From the NCBI GenBank assembly GCA_016719945.1, contig JADJYE010000035.1:227522-291521 (forward strand): a stretch of 64,000 nucleotides of DNA, given 5' to 3'. Positions within the stretch are counted from its first letter, which is position 1; every line of letters begins with the position of its first letter. Both the position numbers and the translations under genes were made by a program. Of the stretch, positions 55,568-64,000 are shown in pieces. The stretch is from Polyangiaceae bacterium. Its GTDB lineage: Bacteria; Myxococcota_A; Polyangia; Polyangiales; Polyangiaceae. Under the pieces are notes generated by a model. That model saw nothing but the letters and a program-made list of their open reading frames with translations, ran no database searches and had not been told where the DNA came from.

Positions 55568-55969
55568 TTACATCGGTTTCGCCAAGAACGCCGCGAGCAG
55601 CTCCTCGTCGGACATGGCGCTCGCAGAATCTGCGGGGATTTCGCCGAGTGACTTGCGGTGCTCCTCGAAGCTCCCCACCGGCGCCCCGACGAAGCCCGGG
55701 ACGACGTCGTAGGCGTTTTCCCCGAGGATCATCGAGGTGTCGAGCAGCTCTGCGCCCAGCTCTGCCAGGTACGCCTTCGACTTCACCTTCCCGATGAGCT
55801 CGTTCGCGTCGGGCCCCTCGGTGACCTCGCGCAGCACGCGCACCGCCTCGACCACGCGGTAGCGGCGCGACTCGCCCTTCATCGTGAGCTCGTCGCCCGA
55901 GAAGTCGACGCGATCGTCGGCCATCCACTCGTCGAGCGACTCCTGAGGAAAAAAGACGCGGTTTCTCAT
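55568..55969 (-). CDS. Conserved hypothetical protein, first gene of the haem operon
   Basis: A 133-residue soluble protein (RNRVFFPQESLDEWMADDRV; DFSGDELTMKGESRRYRVVE; EELLAAFLAKPM at the end). No signal peptide, no Cys and no membrane segment. The sequence pattern suggests an alpha/beta domain, but I recognise no family. The gene ends 13 bases before the ccsA/hemX-like gene and lies in the same direction, so it is probably co-transcribed with hemX-hemA-hemC. Proteins of this kind occur at this place in other myxobacteria in my recollection, but this is not proved here. A regulator or assembly helper is possible. Confidence 0.77.
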   Translation of the reverse strand: MRNRVFFPQESLDEWMADDRVDFSGDELTMKGESRRYRVVEAVRVLREVTEGPDANELIGKVKSKAYLAELGAELLDTSMILGENAYDVVPGFVGAPVGSFEEHRKSLGEIPADSASAMSDEELLAAFLAKPM

Positions 55970-56045
55970 GGGTGGATCGAGGGACGGCGGAGCATGGATA
56001 CCTTACCCAGGCCGGGTCGCGGCGGGCAACCTCCGCCTTCGCGGC

Positions 56046-59000
56046 TCAGGGCTGGTCGTCGCTCATCCGCTGCTGCGCGCGCGCGGTCACGTCGTACGGG
56101 ACCGCGAGATCGGGCTGGTAGCGGCAGGTCATCGGTCGCGCCTCGAGGTACTGTTGCCAGCGCGTTCCACCGGATTTGTGCGGGCGCACCCCCGACAGCT
56201 GTCGCAGCAGGAACGCGTGCTCGAGGTTGCCGCCGATCACCGCGACGAAGCCCGCGCGCGTCCCCGAGGCGCGCCAGCCGGCGAGGCAGGGGTCCTTCCG
56301 GGTGCCATGGAGCACGGCGCCGTCCGTCAGCAGCCAGATCGGATCCAGCCCCGAGGTGCCGAAGGGGGTCGAGGTCGCGGCCTGCGTGTCGGTGACCATG
56401 ACGGCGCGCCGACCCGCGTCCAGGCGAGGGCTGCCGAAGCCCCCGAAGTGCGCGGAGACCACGCGCGGCGTCGACTTCCTGTCCTCCGCCGAGCAGGGCT
56501 GGGGCTTGTCGGCGAGGTTCGCGAGGATCGGCAGCTCGAGCGGCGCCGACAGCTGGCCGTCGGCCTCGAGCATGAAGCCGAGCGCGGACACCTGCTTCGC
56601 GTCGTCGGGCGAGGTGAGCAGCGTCGAGAAGCCGACCTTCTCCCCGCTGTAGATCCAGTCCACCGGCGCGCCTGACGTGCCGACCGTGACCGCGGACGGG
56701 GGAGGGGGCGGCCCCTCCTTCGCGCCCTTGACCTTCGCGGTGGCGTTCGCGCCCGCGACGAACACGACCTGCGCCGTCGGGCTGCGGTCCGCGACGACGA
56801 CGGCGAACGGGCGGCCGTTCATGAACGTCGCGTCGGTGCGGCCTGCGCCGCGCCCGTCGGTCGCCAGGGCGTTCAGGTTCGGGTAGTCGAAGGTGAGCGT
56901 CGTCTGCGCGTCCACGTACGTGGCCTTCGAGCTCGCCGTCGCCTGCAGCGTCACGCCCTGCATCGTCACCGTGAGCAGGCTCGGGCGCAGCGCGGAGCCG
57001 GAGATCAGCGCCGATTGCCACTGCGCCTCGAGCGCCACCGTCTTCTTGGTGAACGTCCCGGTGAGCTGGTTGTGCCAGGCCAGCTCAAGGCCCTCCAGCT
57101 TCTTGCTGGTGTCGAAGCCGCCGGTCTTGGCGTACGGGGCGACGCCGCGCAGCGCGACGTAGCCCTCCGCCTGCGCGCGGACCGTCGTGACGAGCGACCC
57201 GCTCTTGGGCGACTTCGCCGCGCCGAGCAGCGACTTCTTCGCGAGCGTCGGGGCGGCCGTCTCCTTGTCCGCGAGCGTCGCGGTCGTGACGTCGACCTTG
57301 CCGTCCTCGCCGATGGTGAGCACGCTCCACATCGTCTTGCCGCGGAAGACCTCGCGCATGCGCGGCATGTTCGGCGACGTCCCGTAGGCGGAGTACCCGC
57401 TGCCAGAGGGGCGCTCCTCGGGGCGCCCTTCGATCGGCGTCCACTCCGTCTTCGGGGTGAGCTGGCAGGCGATGGGGATCGAGAGCTTGGGCTCGGGGGC
57501 GTCGGGGAACAGCTCCTCTGCCATCGTGAACGGCGTCTCCGCTTGACCCTCCCAGCCGATGCGGGCGAGCTCGTCACCGAGCAAGCAGCCGCCCTGCCCA
57601 CACACGAACGCGCCACCCCGCTCGCCATAGCGCTGCACCGCGGGGGTGGTCGTGACCTCGGCCCACGAGACCCCACCGTCGAGCGATTCGAACGTCCGCA
57701 GGATGCCGTCCATCGAGCCATAGGCGAGCGCGAGCACGCGGCTGCCGACGCCGCCGATCATGAAGCTCGGCTCGGGCGGCTCACCCACGTTGGCGAGCCG
57801 GCCGTCGGCGTCGAGCGTGATCCACGACAGCCCGAGATCGCGCTCGCCCACGACGCCGAGGCTGCCCGTCTCGTCCATGGTCAGCCACGACGTCTCGGTG
57901 AGGTAGAGCGGTCGCACGTAGCCCGACTCCATCTCGCCGCCGCCGTCGTCCTCGACCCAGCTCGAGGCCTGCGGACCCTCGATGGTCCGCATCTGGAAGG
58001 TCTTCGCGCCGTCCTTCGAAACGAAGATCGCGGGCTGCGAGTCGCGGCGGTTGCGGCCGATGAAATACGCCGTTCGCCCGTCCGGCGAGAGCAGCGGGGA
58101 GCGCGCGCTGGCCTCCTCGAGGTAGGGGACGGTCCCCGTGTTGATGCCGCTCTCGTGCACGTAGAGCGGCGCCTTCGGGGTGCACGCGCTGGGCCCCTCC
58201 ACCGTGGTGGGCGTGTCTTTCGGGGCCGCGGCCGCGTCGCCCTCCTTCGGGGCCGCCGCCTCCTCCTTCGGCGCCGCGGGCTTGCACGCGCCGAGCACGA
58301 GCATGGTCCCGTCCGGCGCGAGCGCGAAGCTCATGTCCGAGAAGCTCGGCGTCGTGAGCGAGGTGACCAGCTTCAGCGTGGCGCCGCCGTCGTCCGACTT
58401 GTAGAGCTCCGCGCTGAGGCTCGGCTGGTCGGGCGCCTCCTTGATGCAAGCGAACGCGAGCAGTCCGTTCGCCGCGGCGAGCTTCACGTTGTCGCAGGTC
58501 TCGAGCTCCTCGAGCCCGACCTCCTCGACCGGGCCCCCGAACGTCGACTTGGCGAGCACGTGCCGCGCGGTGTCCGACGGCTCCACCAGCTCGAAATAGC
58601 GCGAGCGGTCGAAGGCCGCGCGCTGCTCGAGCGCGAGGCTCGCGCGCGGGCCGGCGAGCGGCTCGATCTCGACGTCGGGCACGTCGACCGGGGCCAGCGA
58701 CTCGCTGCTGGACGTGACGCTGGTGCCGTCCCACACCAGGTTGCCGAGCACGCCCCGCGCGCCCAGCTTGCCGCTCGAAGTGAAGCCCACCTCGTGGGCG
58801 CCGATCCGCGGGATCGTCGAGCTGGGCGCGGTGAAGGTGCGGCCGGCGTCCGTCGACACCAGCATCGACTCCGGCGCGCCGATCCACAGCACCCGCCCCT
58901 GCTCGTCCGCGGCGACGTCGATGCCGCCCATCCCCTTCGGCACCGACGCGCGCTTCCACGCCTCTCCGTCGTAGAAGTACGTGCCGCCGTCGTCGTCCAG

Positions 59001-59495
59001 GCCGACGATCGCGGCGCCGCGCGCGGCCACCCGCCTCAAGTACGTCGGCGATTTGACGTACCGGGAGAAGGGGCCGTTCGGCTCCTGGCTGGTGTACACC
59101 GCGCCGCCCTCCGCCACGAAGCGGTAGTCGGCCCCCACGCGCTGCGCGCCGACGAGCGCCTCGTACGTCGGCGAGCCCGAGGCCACGCCGCGGCCGATGC
59201 ACGGGCTCTTCGGATCGCGCGGCGTCACTACCCAGCGCTGCCCGTCATCCGTCGTGACCAGGCAGGTGCCGTCGTCGAGCAAGACCCTGGCCTGCGGCAT
59301 CCCGACCGACTGGGGGAACGCCATCCAGCGGGCTGGCGCGGTGAACGCAGGGCCGCTGTCGACCTTGCGCGCAGGCGTCTTCGGGCCGATCACCGGGGGG
59401 GTCGCCGGGGTGCACGCGGGCGCCGCGTGCAGCGCGAGCAAGGTGCCGAGCGCGAGGAGCGACGGCGCACGGCTTCGGGGCTTTCGGTTCGACAT
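56046..59495 (-). CDS. Very large BNR/propeller-like lipoprotein
   Basis: A 1149-residue protein. The ATG at 59495 gives a lipoprotein signal (SLLALGTLLALHAAPACTP); the open frame continues to 60461 but that part is antisense to the next gene. BNR/Asp-box-like repeats recur: VVTPRDPKSP, LVSTDAGRTFTAPSS, LYKSDDGGATLKLVTS, FVSKDGAKTFQMRTIEG, TFESLDGGVSWAEVTTT. They imply one or more beta-propellers of sialidase or Vps10 type. Pro/Glu/Ala inserts (KEEAAAPKEGDAAAAPKD) separate blades. There is no catalytic signature of a sialidase. Its start codon shares one base with the stop of the upstream propeller gene (TGATG), so the two are coupled. Probably surface exposed, ligand unknown. Confidence 0.85.
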   Translation of the reverse strand: MSNRKPRSRAPSLLALGTLLALHAAPACTPATPPVIGPKTPARKVDSGPAFTAPARWMAFPQSVGMPQARVLLDDGTCLVTTDDGQRWVVTPRDPKSPCIGRGVASGSPTYEALVGAQRVGADYRFVAEGGAVYTSQEPNGPFSRYVKSPTYLRRVAARGAAIVGLDDDGGTYFYDGEAWKRASVPKGMGGIDVAADEQGRVLWIGAPESMLVSTDAGRTFTAPSSTIPRIGAHEVGFTSSGKLGARGVLGNLVWDGTSVTSSSESLAPVDVPDVEIEPLAGPRASLALEQRAAFDRSRYFELVEPSDTARHVLAKSTFGGPVEEVGLEELETCDNVKLAAANGLLAFACIKEAPDQPSLSAELYKSDDGGATLKLVTSLTTPSFSDMSFALAPDGTMLVLGACKPAAPKEEAAAPKEGDAAAAPKDTPTTVEGPSACTPKAPLYVHESGINTGTVPYLEEASARSPLLSPDGRTAYFIGRNRRDSQPAIFVSKDGAKTFQMRTIEGPQASSWVEDDGGGEMESGYVRPLYLTETSWLTMDETGSLGVVGERDLGLSWITLDADGRLANVGEPPEPSFMIGGVGSRVLALAYGSMDGILRTFESLDGGVSWAEVTTTPAVQRYGERGGAFVCGQGGCLLGDELARIGWEGQAETPFTMAEELFPDAPEPKLSIPIACQLTPKTEWTPIEGRPEERPSGSGYSAYGTSPNMPRMREVFRGKTMWSVLTIGEDGKVDVTTATLADKETAAPTLAKKSLLGAAKSPKSGSLVTTVRAQAEGYVALRGVAPYAKTGGFDTSKKLEGLELAWHNQLTGTFTKKTVALEAQWQSALISGSALRPSLLTVTMQGVTLQATASSKATYVDAQTTLTFDYPNLNALATDGRGAGRTDATFMNGRPFAVVVADRSPTAQVVFVAGANATAKVKGAKEGPPPPPSAVTVGTSGAPVDWIYSGEKVGFSTLLTSPDDAKQVSALGFMLEADGQLSAPLELPILANLADKPQPCSAEDRKSTPRVVSAHFGGFGSPRLDAGRRAVMVTDTQAATSTPFGTSGLDPIWLLTDGAVLHGTRKDPCLAGWRASGTRAGFVAVIGGNLEHAFLLRQLSGVRPHKSGGTRWQQYLEARPMTCRYQPDLAVPYDVTARAQQRMSDDQP

Positions 59496-60532
59496 CACGG
59501 ATCCTCGAGGAAGCGGGCGACGTAGAGGTCGGCGGCCGAGCCGCCGCGCGTCGAGCCGAAGGCGAGCGAGCGGCCGTCGGGCGAGAACGCGGGGGAGTGC
59601 CCCTGAGAGAACGTCAGGCGGCGCACCGTCACTCCAGGGTCCGACGCGCGGGTCGAGGCCAAGGTTCCCGGGAGGAAGACGCCGTACAGCTCGAACGCGG
59701 CCCGATCCCGGTCCGAGGCGACCACCACCACGCGCCCGCTCGGGTGGAAGGTGATGTGCTTGAGCTGCCCCAGGGCGGCGAGCTCGCCGCCGCCGCGCCC
59801 CTCGACGCTCGCGAACGAGAGCAGGTCGGAGGCGCCGCCGGGGCCCCGGCGGGCGAAGGCCACGTACGCGCGATCGGGAGAGAAGGCGGGCACGACCGCG
59901 GACAGCTCGCTCGACAACAGCGGGGGCCTGCGCGCGAGCTGGTCGTCGCGCTCGACGACGCGGGCCAGTGCGCCCTCGCGCTCGAGCGTGAACAGCCTGC
60001 CCTCGGGCCCGAGGGTGAGGCCCGCGACGAACTGCGCGTCGCCGGTCAGCGGGCGCGCGTCGCCGCGCAGGTCGGACTCGAACAGGCCGGCGCTGGTCGC
60101 GAACACCACGCGGGGCTTGTCCTTCGTGCCGCCGGCCGCGAACGCGAGCACCTCGGCTTGTTTGGGGGACAGCCGCGTCGGGACACTGCCCGCCTTGGTC
60201 GGCAGCAGGGTGAGCGAGCGCGTGTCGCCCTTGTCTCGGACGGCGAGCACGACGAGCTGCTTGCCGTCCGCCAGCCAAGCGACCTGGGTCACGTCCCACC
60301 CCTCGGTCAGGCGGCGCACGTCGAACAGGCTGGCCTCGCGCGCGTCCTTGGCGAAGTCGGTGCCGGCGCTGACCCGCGGCGGCAGCCACTCGGGCTCGGC
60401 GCTGGTGGTGGCGGAGGGCAGGGCGCCCAGGACCTTCTTCTTCGCAGGGGCCGCGCTGCACGCGACGGCCACCGCGGCGATGACCGCGAGCGCGCTCGCA
60501 CGAAGCGGACCTCTCGCACTGGGAAGCGCCAC
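59495..60532 (-). CDS. TolB-like (PD40/WD40-like) beta-propeller lipoprotein
   Basis: A 345-residue lipoprotein (RASALAVIAAVAVACSAAPA). Blades of the PD40 type are seen: VTQVAWLADGKQLVVLAVRD, AVVPAFSPDRAYVAFARRGP, HITFHPSGRVVVVASDRDRA and HSPAFSPDGRSLAFGSTRGG. The fold is that of the TolB C-terminal domain. It is too short at the N-terminus to be TolB itself. It is coupled with the larger propeller lipoprotein downstream. The divergent M74-HEAT gene starts 98 bases away. A scaffold or sensor role in the envelope is likely; no enzyme residues are visible. Confidence 0.86.
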   Translation of the reverse strand: MALPSARGPLRASALAVIAAVAVACSAAPAKKKVLGALPSATTSAEPEWLPPRVSAGTDFAKDAREASLFDVRRLTEGWDVTQVAWLADGKQLVVLAVRDKGDTRSLTLLPTKAGSVPTRLSPKQAEVLAFAAGGTKDKPRVVFATSAGLFESDLRGDARPLTGDAQFVAGLTLGPEGRLFTLEREGALARVVERDDQLARRPPLLSSELSAVVPAFSPDRAYVAFARRGPGGASDLLSFASVEGRGGGELAALGQLKHITFHPSGRVVVVASDRDRAAFELYGVFLPGTLASTRASDPGVTVRRLTFSQGHSPAFSPDGRSLAFGSTRGGSAADLYVARFLEDP

Positions 60533-60630
60533 GGCTGGGACTCTACCACCTCGCGCCCGCGCGCACCTCGCCCGCTCCCCGGGTGCGGCGCTAAGTTCTC
60601 GCGCCGCGCGGTTTGGTCTAGAACAGGTCC

Positions 60631-62575
60631 ATGCGGTTTGGGGGGTGGTTCCCCGTGGCGGTGCTGCTGTCGCTCGGGTGCTCTGCGCCCGAGCCGCCGC
60701 CTGCGCCTCACGCGGGCGAGAACGTGCCTCCCCCCGTCGCGCCCGCGCCGGGGCCGACGTCGGATCCGCTGATGCCGCTGCTCGATCTGCCGTCGGCCGA
60801 GGCGGCGATGGCGAGGGCGACGAGCTCGTTCCCGTTCCTGGAGGGAGAGCCCGAGGGGGCGAGCGTGTCGATCGGGGACACGACCCACGGGCGCCTCGCC
60901 AACGGGCGCGAGCTCACCGAGTCGGCCTCGCTCAAGATCTTGCCGCGGCAGAAGGAGCGCGATCTGCGCTACGGCACCGAGCAGCTGGTGGCGCTGCTCT
61001 CGCACGCGGGCACGGCGCTCTTCGAAAAGACGCAGACGCCGCTGTGGGTCGGCAACCTGGGCCGGCGCGATGGGGGCGACATCGAGTGGTCGGTCAGCCA
61101 CAACGCGGGCCGCGATGCAGACGTGGCGTTCTGTTACCGCGACGTCGCCACCGGCAAGCCCGCGACGCCGAAAGACCTGGTCCAGATCTTCCAAGACGGG
61201 CTGTCGAAGGACAAGACGCTGGCCTTCGACACGGCGCGCACGTGGGTGGTCGTGAAGGCGCTGGTCGAGTTTCAGGGCGCCAGCCTGCAGTACCTGTTCA
61301 TCAGCGACGCGCTGAAGAAGAAGCTGCTCGAGCACGCGCGAACCATCAAGGAGCCCGCGGCGATCATCGAGCGGGCGGCGGAGCTGTTGCGGCAGCCCGG
61401 CGCGGCCGCGGCGCACGACGATCACCTGCACGTGCGGGTCTACTGCTCGCAGATGGACGCGGCGGGGGGCTGTCGGGATCAGGGAGTGGTCCACCCGTTC
61501 GCGAAGACGTTCGAGGCCGAGCGCGAGAAGGCGGCCGGCAAGGCGCGCAAGCAGCTGGCCGACGCGAGGCCGACGCGCCGGCGCCGGGCGCTCCTGCGCC
61601 TCGGGCTGGTCGGGGACGCGCGCGACGTGCCCGCGGGGCTGTCGTACCTGGCCGATCCTGCGCCCGAGGTGCGGGTAGCCGCGTCGGAGCTGGTGGCGGC
61701 GCTCGGCAAGGACGAGCACACGCCCAAGCTGATCGATCGTTTCCAGGTCGAGGACGACTCCGCGGTGCTCGCGGCGCTGGTCGAGTCGATCGGGTTTCTC
61801 GGGGGGAAGGACGCGGGGGTGTTCTTCCGCGACGTGCTGCTCGCGACGGCCTCCGCGGAGGTGCTGGGCTTCTCGGCGAAGGCGATCCCGCTCGACGCGG
61901 CGACGGCGCCGTATTTTCTCGGGCTGGCGTCGGACCCGTATCCGCCGATGCGCTCGCTGCTAGCGCCGACGCCGGTGGTCGACCTGACGTTCGATCGCAG
62001 CGCGCTGCAGCGGCTGTCGGTGCGAGCGGTGCGGCACCGCGGGGTCGATCGAGCCGATCGAGGCGCTGGTCGACGCGCTCGATGAGCGGGAGACGTCGGT
62101 GGGGCTCGAGGCGGCGAGGTCGCTCGCGTACCTGACGAACCACGATCTGCTCGAGACGGCGGAGGCTCGCTCGCTGTCGGTGCGGCTGGTCGAGGCGAAG
62201 GGGCGCTACCAGAAGCTGCTCGCGCAGAACGGGAAGCTCGCCCGCGAGGGCTGGCTCATCTCGGGCTTCTCGAAGCGGGGCTACAAGATCAAGGCGCTCG
62301 ACAAGGCGGCGTCGTGGGAGCTGTTGCGGGCCGCGGCCGACGAGCCGCACATCTCGTACAACGCGCGGGCGGTGCTGACGAAGCTCTTCGATCAGCCGCG
62401 GGAGATCGCCCATTACGGGATGGGAGATGGGTGCCGATTGCTCTACCGCTTCCTGTCGGACAAGCGCAGTGAGCTGAGCCTGGCTCGCCCCAATGAGGCG
62501 CAGCGGGGCGCGTGCTGGAAGGCGCGCTCGAAAGAGAAAGAGGCGGCGGCGCTCGAGGCGGCGGCGCTCGATTGA
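60631..62575 (+). pseudogene. M74 endopeptidase-HEAT lipoprotein with one-base frameshift
   Basis: About 647 residues if repaired. The N-terminus is a lipoprotein signal (FPVAVLLSLGCSAPEPP). Residues ~70-290 are an M74 (MepA-like) domain: NGRELTESASLKILPRQKER, zinc-ligand motif SHNAGRDADVAFCYR and HDDHLHVRVYCSQ. HEAT repeats follow (VRVAASELVAALGKDEHTPK, AALVESIGFLGGKDAGVFFR). The first frame stops at 62085 after a nonsense-like tail. Removing one G from the GGGG run at 62041-62044 gives SIEPIEALVDALDERE and then GLEAARSLAYLTNHDLLETA to the stop at 62575. The total of 1945 bases agrees with one extra base. Peptidoglycan hydrolysis is inferred from family. Confidence 0.85.
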
Positions 62576-63492
62576 GGTGGGGCGGTGGCGTGCGCGGCGA
62601 GGCCCGGCGGTGTGGGTCTCCCGTGCTCGGACGGCTGGGGACCCCTCGCCTGCGGCGCGTGGGGAGCTCGCCGCGGGCTCCCCAGTCACCCGCTGCGCGG
62701 GTGACAGCCCGCGCGAGAGCCAAGCCCAAAGGCCTCGACGCGCCTCCGGCTCGCCCCAGCCGCCCTCCGCGCGGAAGACCCATCACCGCCGGGCTGCGTG
62801 GTGATGCCGGCGGGGGTGGTGGTGGCGAAGGCGATGATCGCGGAGAGGTCGAGGTCGACGTGGGGCGTGGTTGGACCGCCGACGAAGGGGCGGCGGCGAC
62901 AGAGCTCTGGGTTGTCGCGACGATGACCCAAGGTTGTGCCGCCTGGGCGGAGTGATAACGGGGGGGTCGTCGCGGCGAGCGGGGAGCGGCGGGCCTTGTG
63001 CGTCAGAAGCGCGGGCGCGGGGTGGGGGCACGCGACAGAAGTCGGCGTTGTCGTCGCGAGAAGGTCGACCTCGAGGCTTCGGGGAGGCTGGTCGTGACCT
63101 TATGCTGGCGGCTCCCCGCACGGGTGGTGGGTGACCGGGGCCGGGGAGATGGCGACGGCCGGGCCTACACCGGGGGGTGCGCGGTCGCTGACCACTGGGC
63201 CGGCGTGGCAGAAGCGCGAGGAAGCGATACCAGGGGTGACGTCGGTCGACGGTGACGCACATCGAGCGGGCCCTGCAACCGAGCGCGCGGGGCGGCGCAC
63301 CGATTATCGCGCCGCACAGACCCGGGCTTCGCGGTATCGCCAGCCGGCGCCGCAAGGAGGCTGGGGAGTAATGTCCTGTAATCGACGGCTTGGCGCAGCG
63401 GCAGATAGGTGAGGGCTACAGGCATCAGGGTTGGCTTGCAGCGTTTCGCTGGATAGGCTGCGGGGGCCGTGGGAGCGCGGTAGGCTTCCTAG
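62576..63492. other. 917-base stretch with no recognisable gene
   Basis: Open frames here are short, overlap on both strands, and show no family motif or steady third-position bias. The left part is GC-rich with local hairpins. From about 63360 the base composition is visibly less GC-rich as the toxin-antitoxin pair approaches. It may be a remnant of an insertion or a promoter region of that pair. Confidence 0.6.
62685..62705 (+). terminator. Strong hairpin downstream of the M74-HEAT gene
   Basis: A perfect 9-base stem, GTCACCCGC/GCGGGTGAC, with a 3-base loop, 110 bases after the stop. There is no T-run, so a terminator role is only possible. Confidence 0.45.
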
Positions 63493-63799
63493 GTGCGCAT
63501 CTTCAGTCGGGCGATCTCTCGACTTCTGGTTGAAGCATGCGGACGCCGAGCAACCGCTTCGGCTCTGGTTCTCGATCGTTGAAAAGGCCGCCTGGACTGA
63601 ACCGAAGGAGGTCAAGGCTGCGTTCCCGACCGCGGACTTTCTCGCCGGGAACCGGGCTGTGTTCAACATCAAGGGCAACACCTACCGGCTGATCGTTCAG
63701 ATCAAGTACGGACCGCTCTTCCTGGTTTACATCCGGTTCATCGGAACTCACGCAGAGTACGATCAGTGGACGCTGCCACCGTATAGAGGGCCGCCGTGA
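63493..63799 (+). pseudogene. higB: HigB-type toxin (mRNA interferase) with a probable one-base frameshift
   Basis: About 101 residues if repaired. GTG at 63493 gives VRIFSRA, the usual HigB start. After one extra base near 63511-63516 the family body follows: SLDFWLKHADAEQPLRLW, IVEKAAWTEPKEVKAAFP, RAVFNIKGNTYRLIVQIKY and LVYIRFIGTHAEYDQW. These are the conserved motifs of the HigB/RelE-fold ribosome-dependent RNases, where late Tyr/His and Lys residues act. An unbroken frame also exists from TTG 63431, but its N-terminus does not fit the family. The stop overlaps the antitoxin start (GTGA, 63796-63799). G+C content is lower than in the neighbours, which suggests acquisition. Confidence 0.75.
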
Positions 63800-64000
63800 T
63801 TACCCCCGTTACCGACGCCAAGTCCCACGCAGGCGCTCACCCGAATCCAAACGCTCTGGAAGCGGCCCTGGCTCGCCCGAAGAGCGTGAGCGATACCCTC
63901 GCAGCGCTCGTCGACGCCTATGAGCGTCGTGCATTTCCGATTCTTCCGCCGGGACAGTCGCGGCCATCGTCGCGCGTCTGGTGCCAGCTCGGCTGGACAC
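63796..64000 (+). CDS. higA: HigA-like antitoxin, partial and possibly frameshifted
   Basis: It starts with GTG overlapping the toxin stop and runs off the window. The visible N-terminal part includes NPNALEAALARPKSVSDTL and AALVDAYERRAFPILPPG, typical of the region before the helix-turn-helix in HigA/XRE antitoxins. After PPG the frame seems to slip: with one base gained near 63955 the next part would read VAAIVARLV, and with one base removed near 63983 it returns to QLGWT. The helix-turn-helix itself lies beyond the window. It should neutralise HigB and repress the operon. Confidence 0.68.
   Translation, partial: MITPVTDAKSHAGAHPNPNALEAALARPKSVSDTLAALVDAYERRAFPILPPGQSRPSSRVWCQLGWT

Noticed and set aside
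62576..63430. Small genes on either strand after the M74-HEAT gene
   Set aside because: Several short open frames overlap one another, and none has a family motif, plausible ribosome site or consistent codon bias.

Overview
The window is very GC-rich, densely coded DNA from a myxobacterium-like delta-proteobacterium, most likely of the Sorangium/Polyangium (Polyangiales) type. This placement is inferred from gene style. There are three eukaryote-like Ser/Thr kinases, many large lipoproteins with Ala/Pro/Ser-rich linkers, HEAT, TPR and pentapeptide repeats, a DUF4388 domain, paired DUF2169 proteins and a cholesterol-dependent-cytolysin relative. No rRNA, tRNA, CRISPR array, phage or IS transposase was recognised.

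Layout. 1-2.0 kb: a partial GlpD-like FAD dehydrogenase and a small membrane protein on the minus strand. 2.0-7.9 kb: an ECF sigma factor translationally coupled to a 1747-residue FecR-VIT-VWA-TPR protein. 7.9-12.9 kb: two coupled DUF2169/pentapeptide-repeat proteins. 13.0-15.0 kb: cheR-cheB. 15.0-19.3 kb: a tandem pseudokinase-kinase protein and a TPR protein. 19.4-26.8 kb: a DUF2452 protein and a set of envelope genes (M74 endopeptidase, zinc-ribbon kinase, SGNH hydrolase, lipoproteins, 3D-domain protein). 26.9-34.8 kb: a kinase coupled to a ~1700-residue protein with a degenerate HD-GYP-like region, DUF4388, prion-like low-complexity tracts and a J domain. 34.8-40.7 kb: an S41 protease, an RpoH-like sigma factor interrupted by TAG, a YdcF protein and a HEAT-cyclophilin lipoprotein. 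40.7-46.2 kb (minus): an aspartic-protease-like lipoprotein, a GH57 enzyme interrupted by TGA, a lipoprotein and a CDC-family pore-former. 46.4-50.8 kb: a HipA/PI3K-like kinase, a VCBS-repeat lipoprotein and an S51 peptidase.

50.8-52.35 kb is an unusual repeat island. It has a terminator followed by five tandem hairpin units, GCCGAN hexamer arrays on both sides of a small four-helix-bundle gene, a long inverted repeat spanning the 5' end of that gene, and a 16-G run. 52.4-56.0 kb is a tight haem operon (small conserved gene, ccsA/hemX-like, hemA, hemC) in which the last two junctions overlap stop and start codons. 56.0-62.6 kb holds two beta-propeller-like lipoproteins and an M74-endopeptidase/HEAT protein. 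The last 1.4 kb is a gene-poor stretch followed by a degraded or error-containing HigB/HigA toxin-antitoxin pair.

At least seven genes carry a frameshift or internal stop while the reading frame on both sides stays clearly coding. This is either residual indel error in the assembly or genuine decay. It must be settled first, because it decides whether the split sigma factor, the GH57 enzyme and the toxin-antitoxin pair are real.
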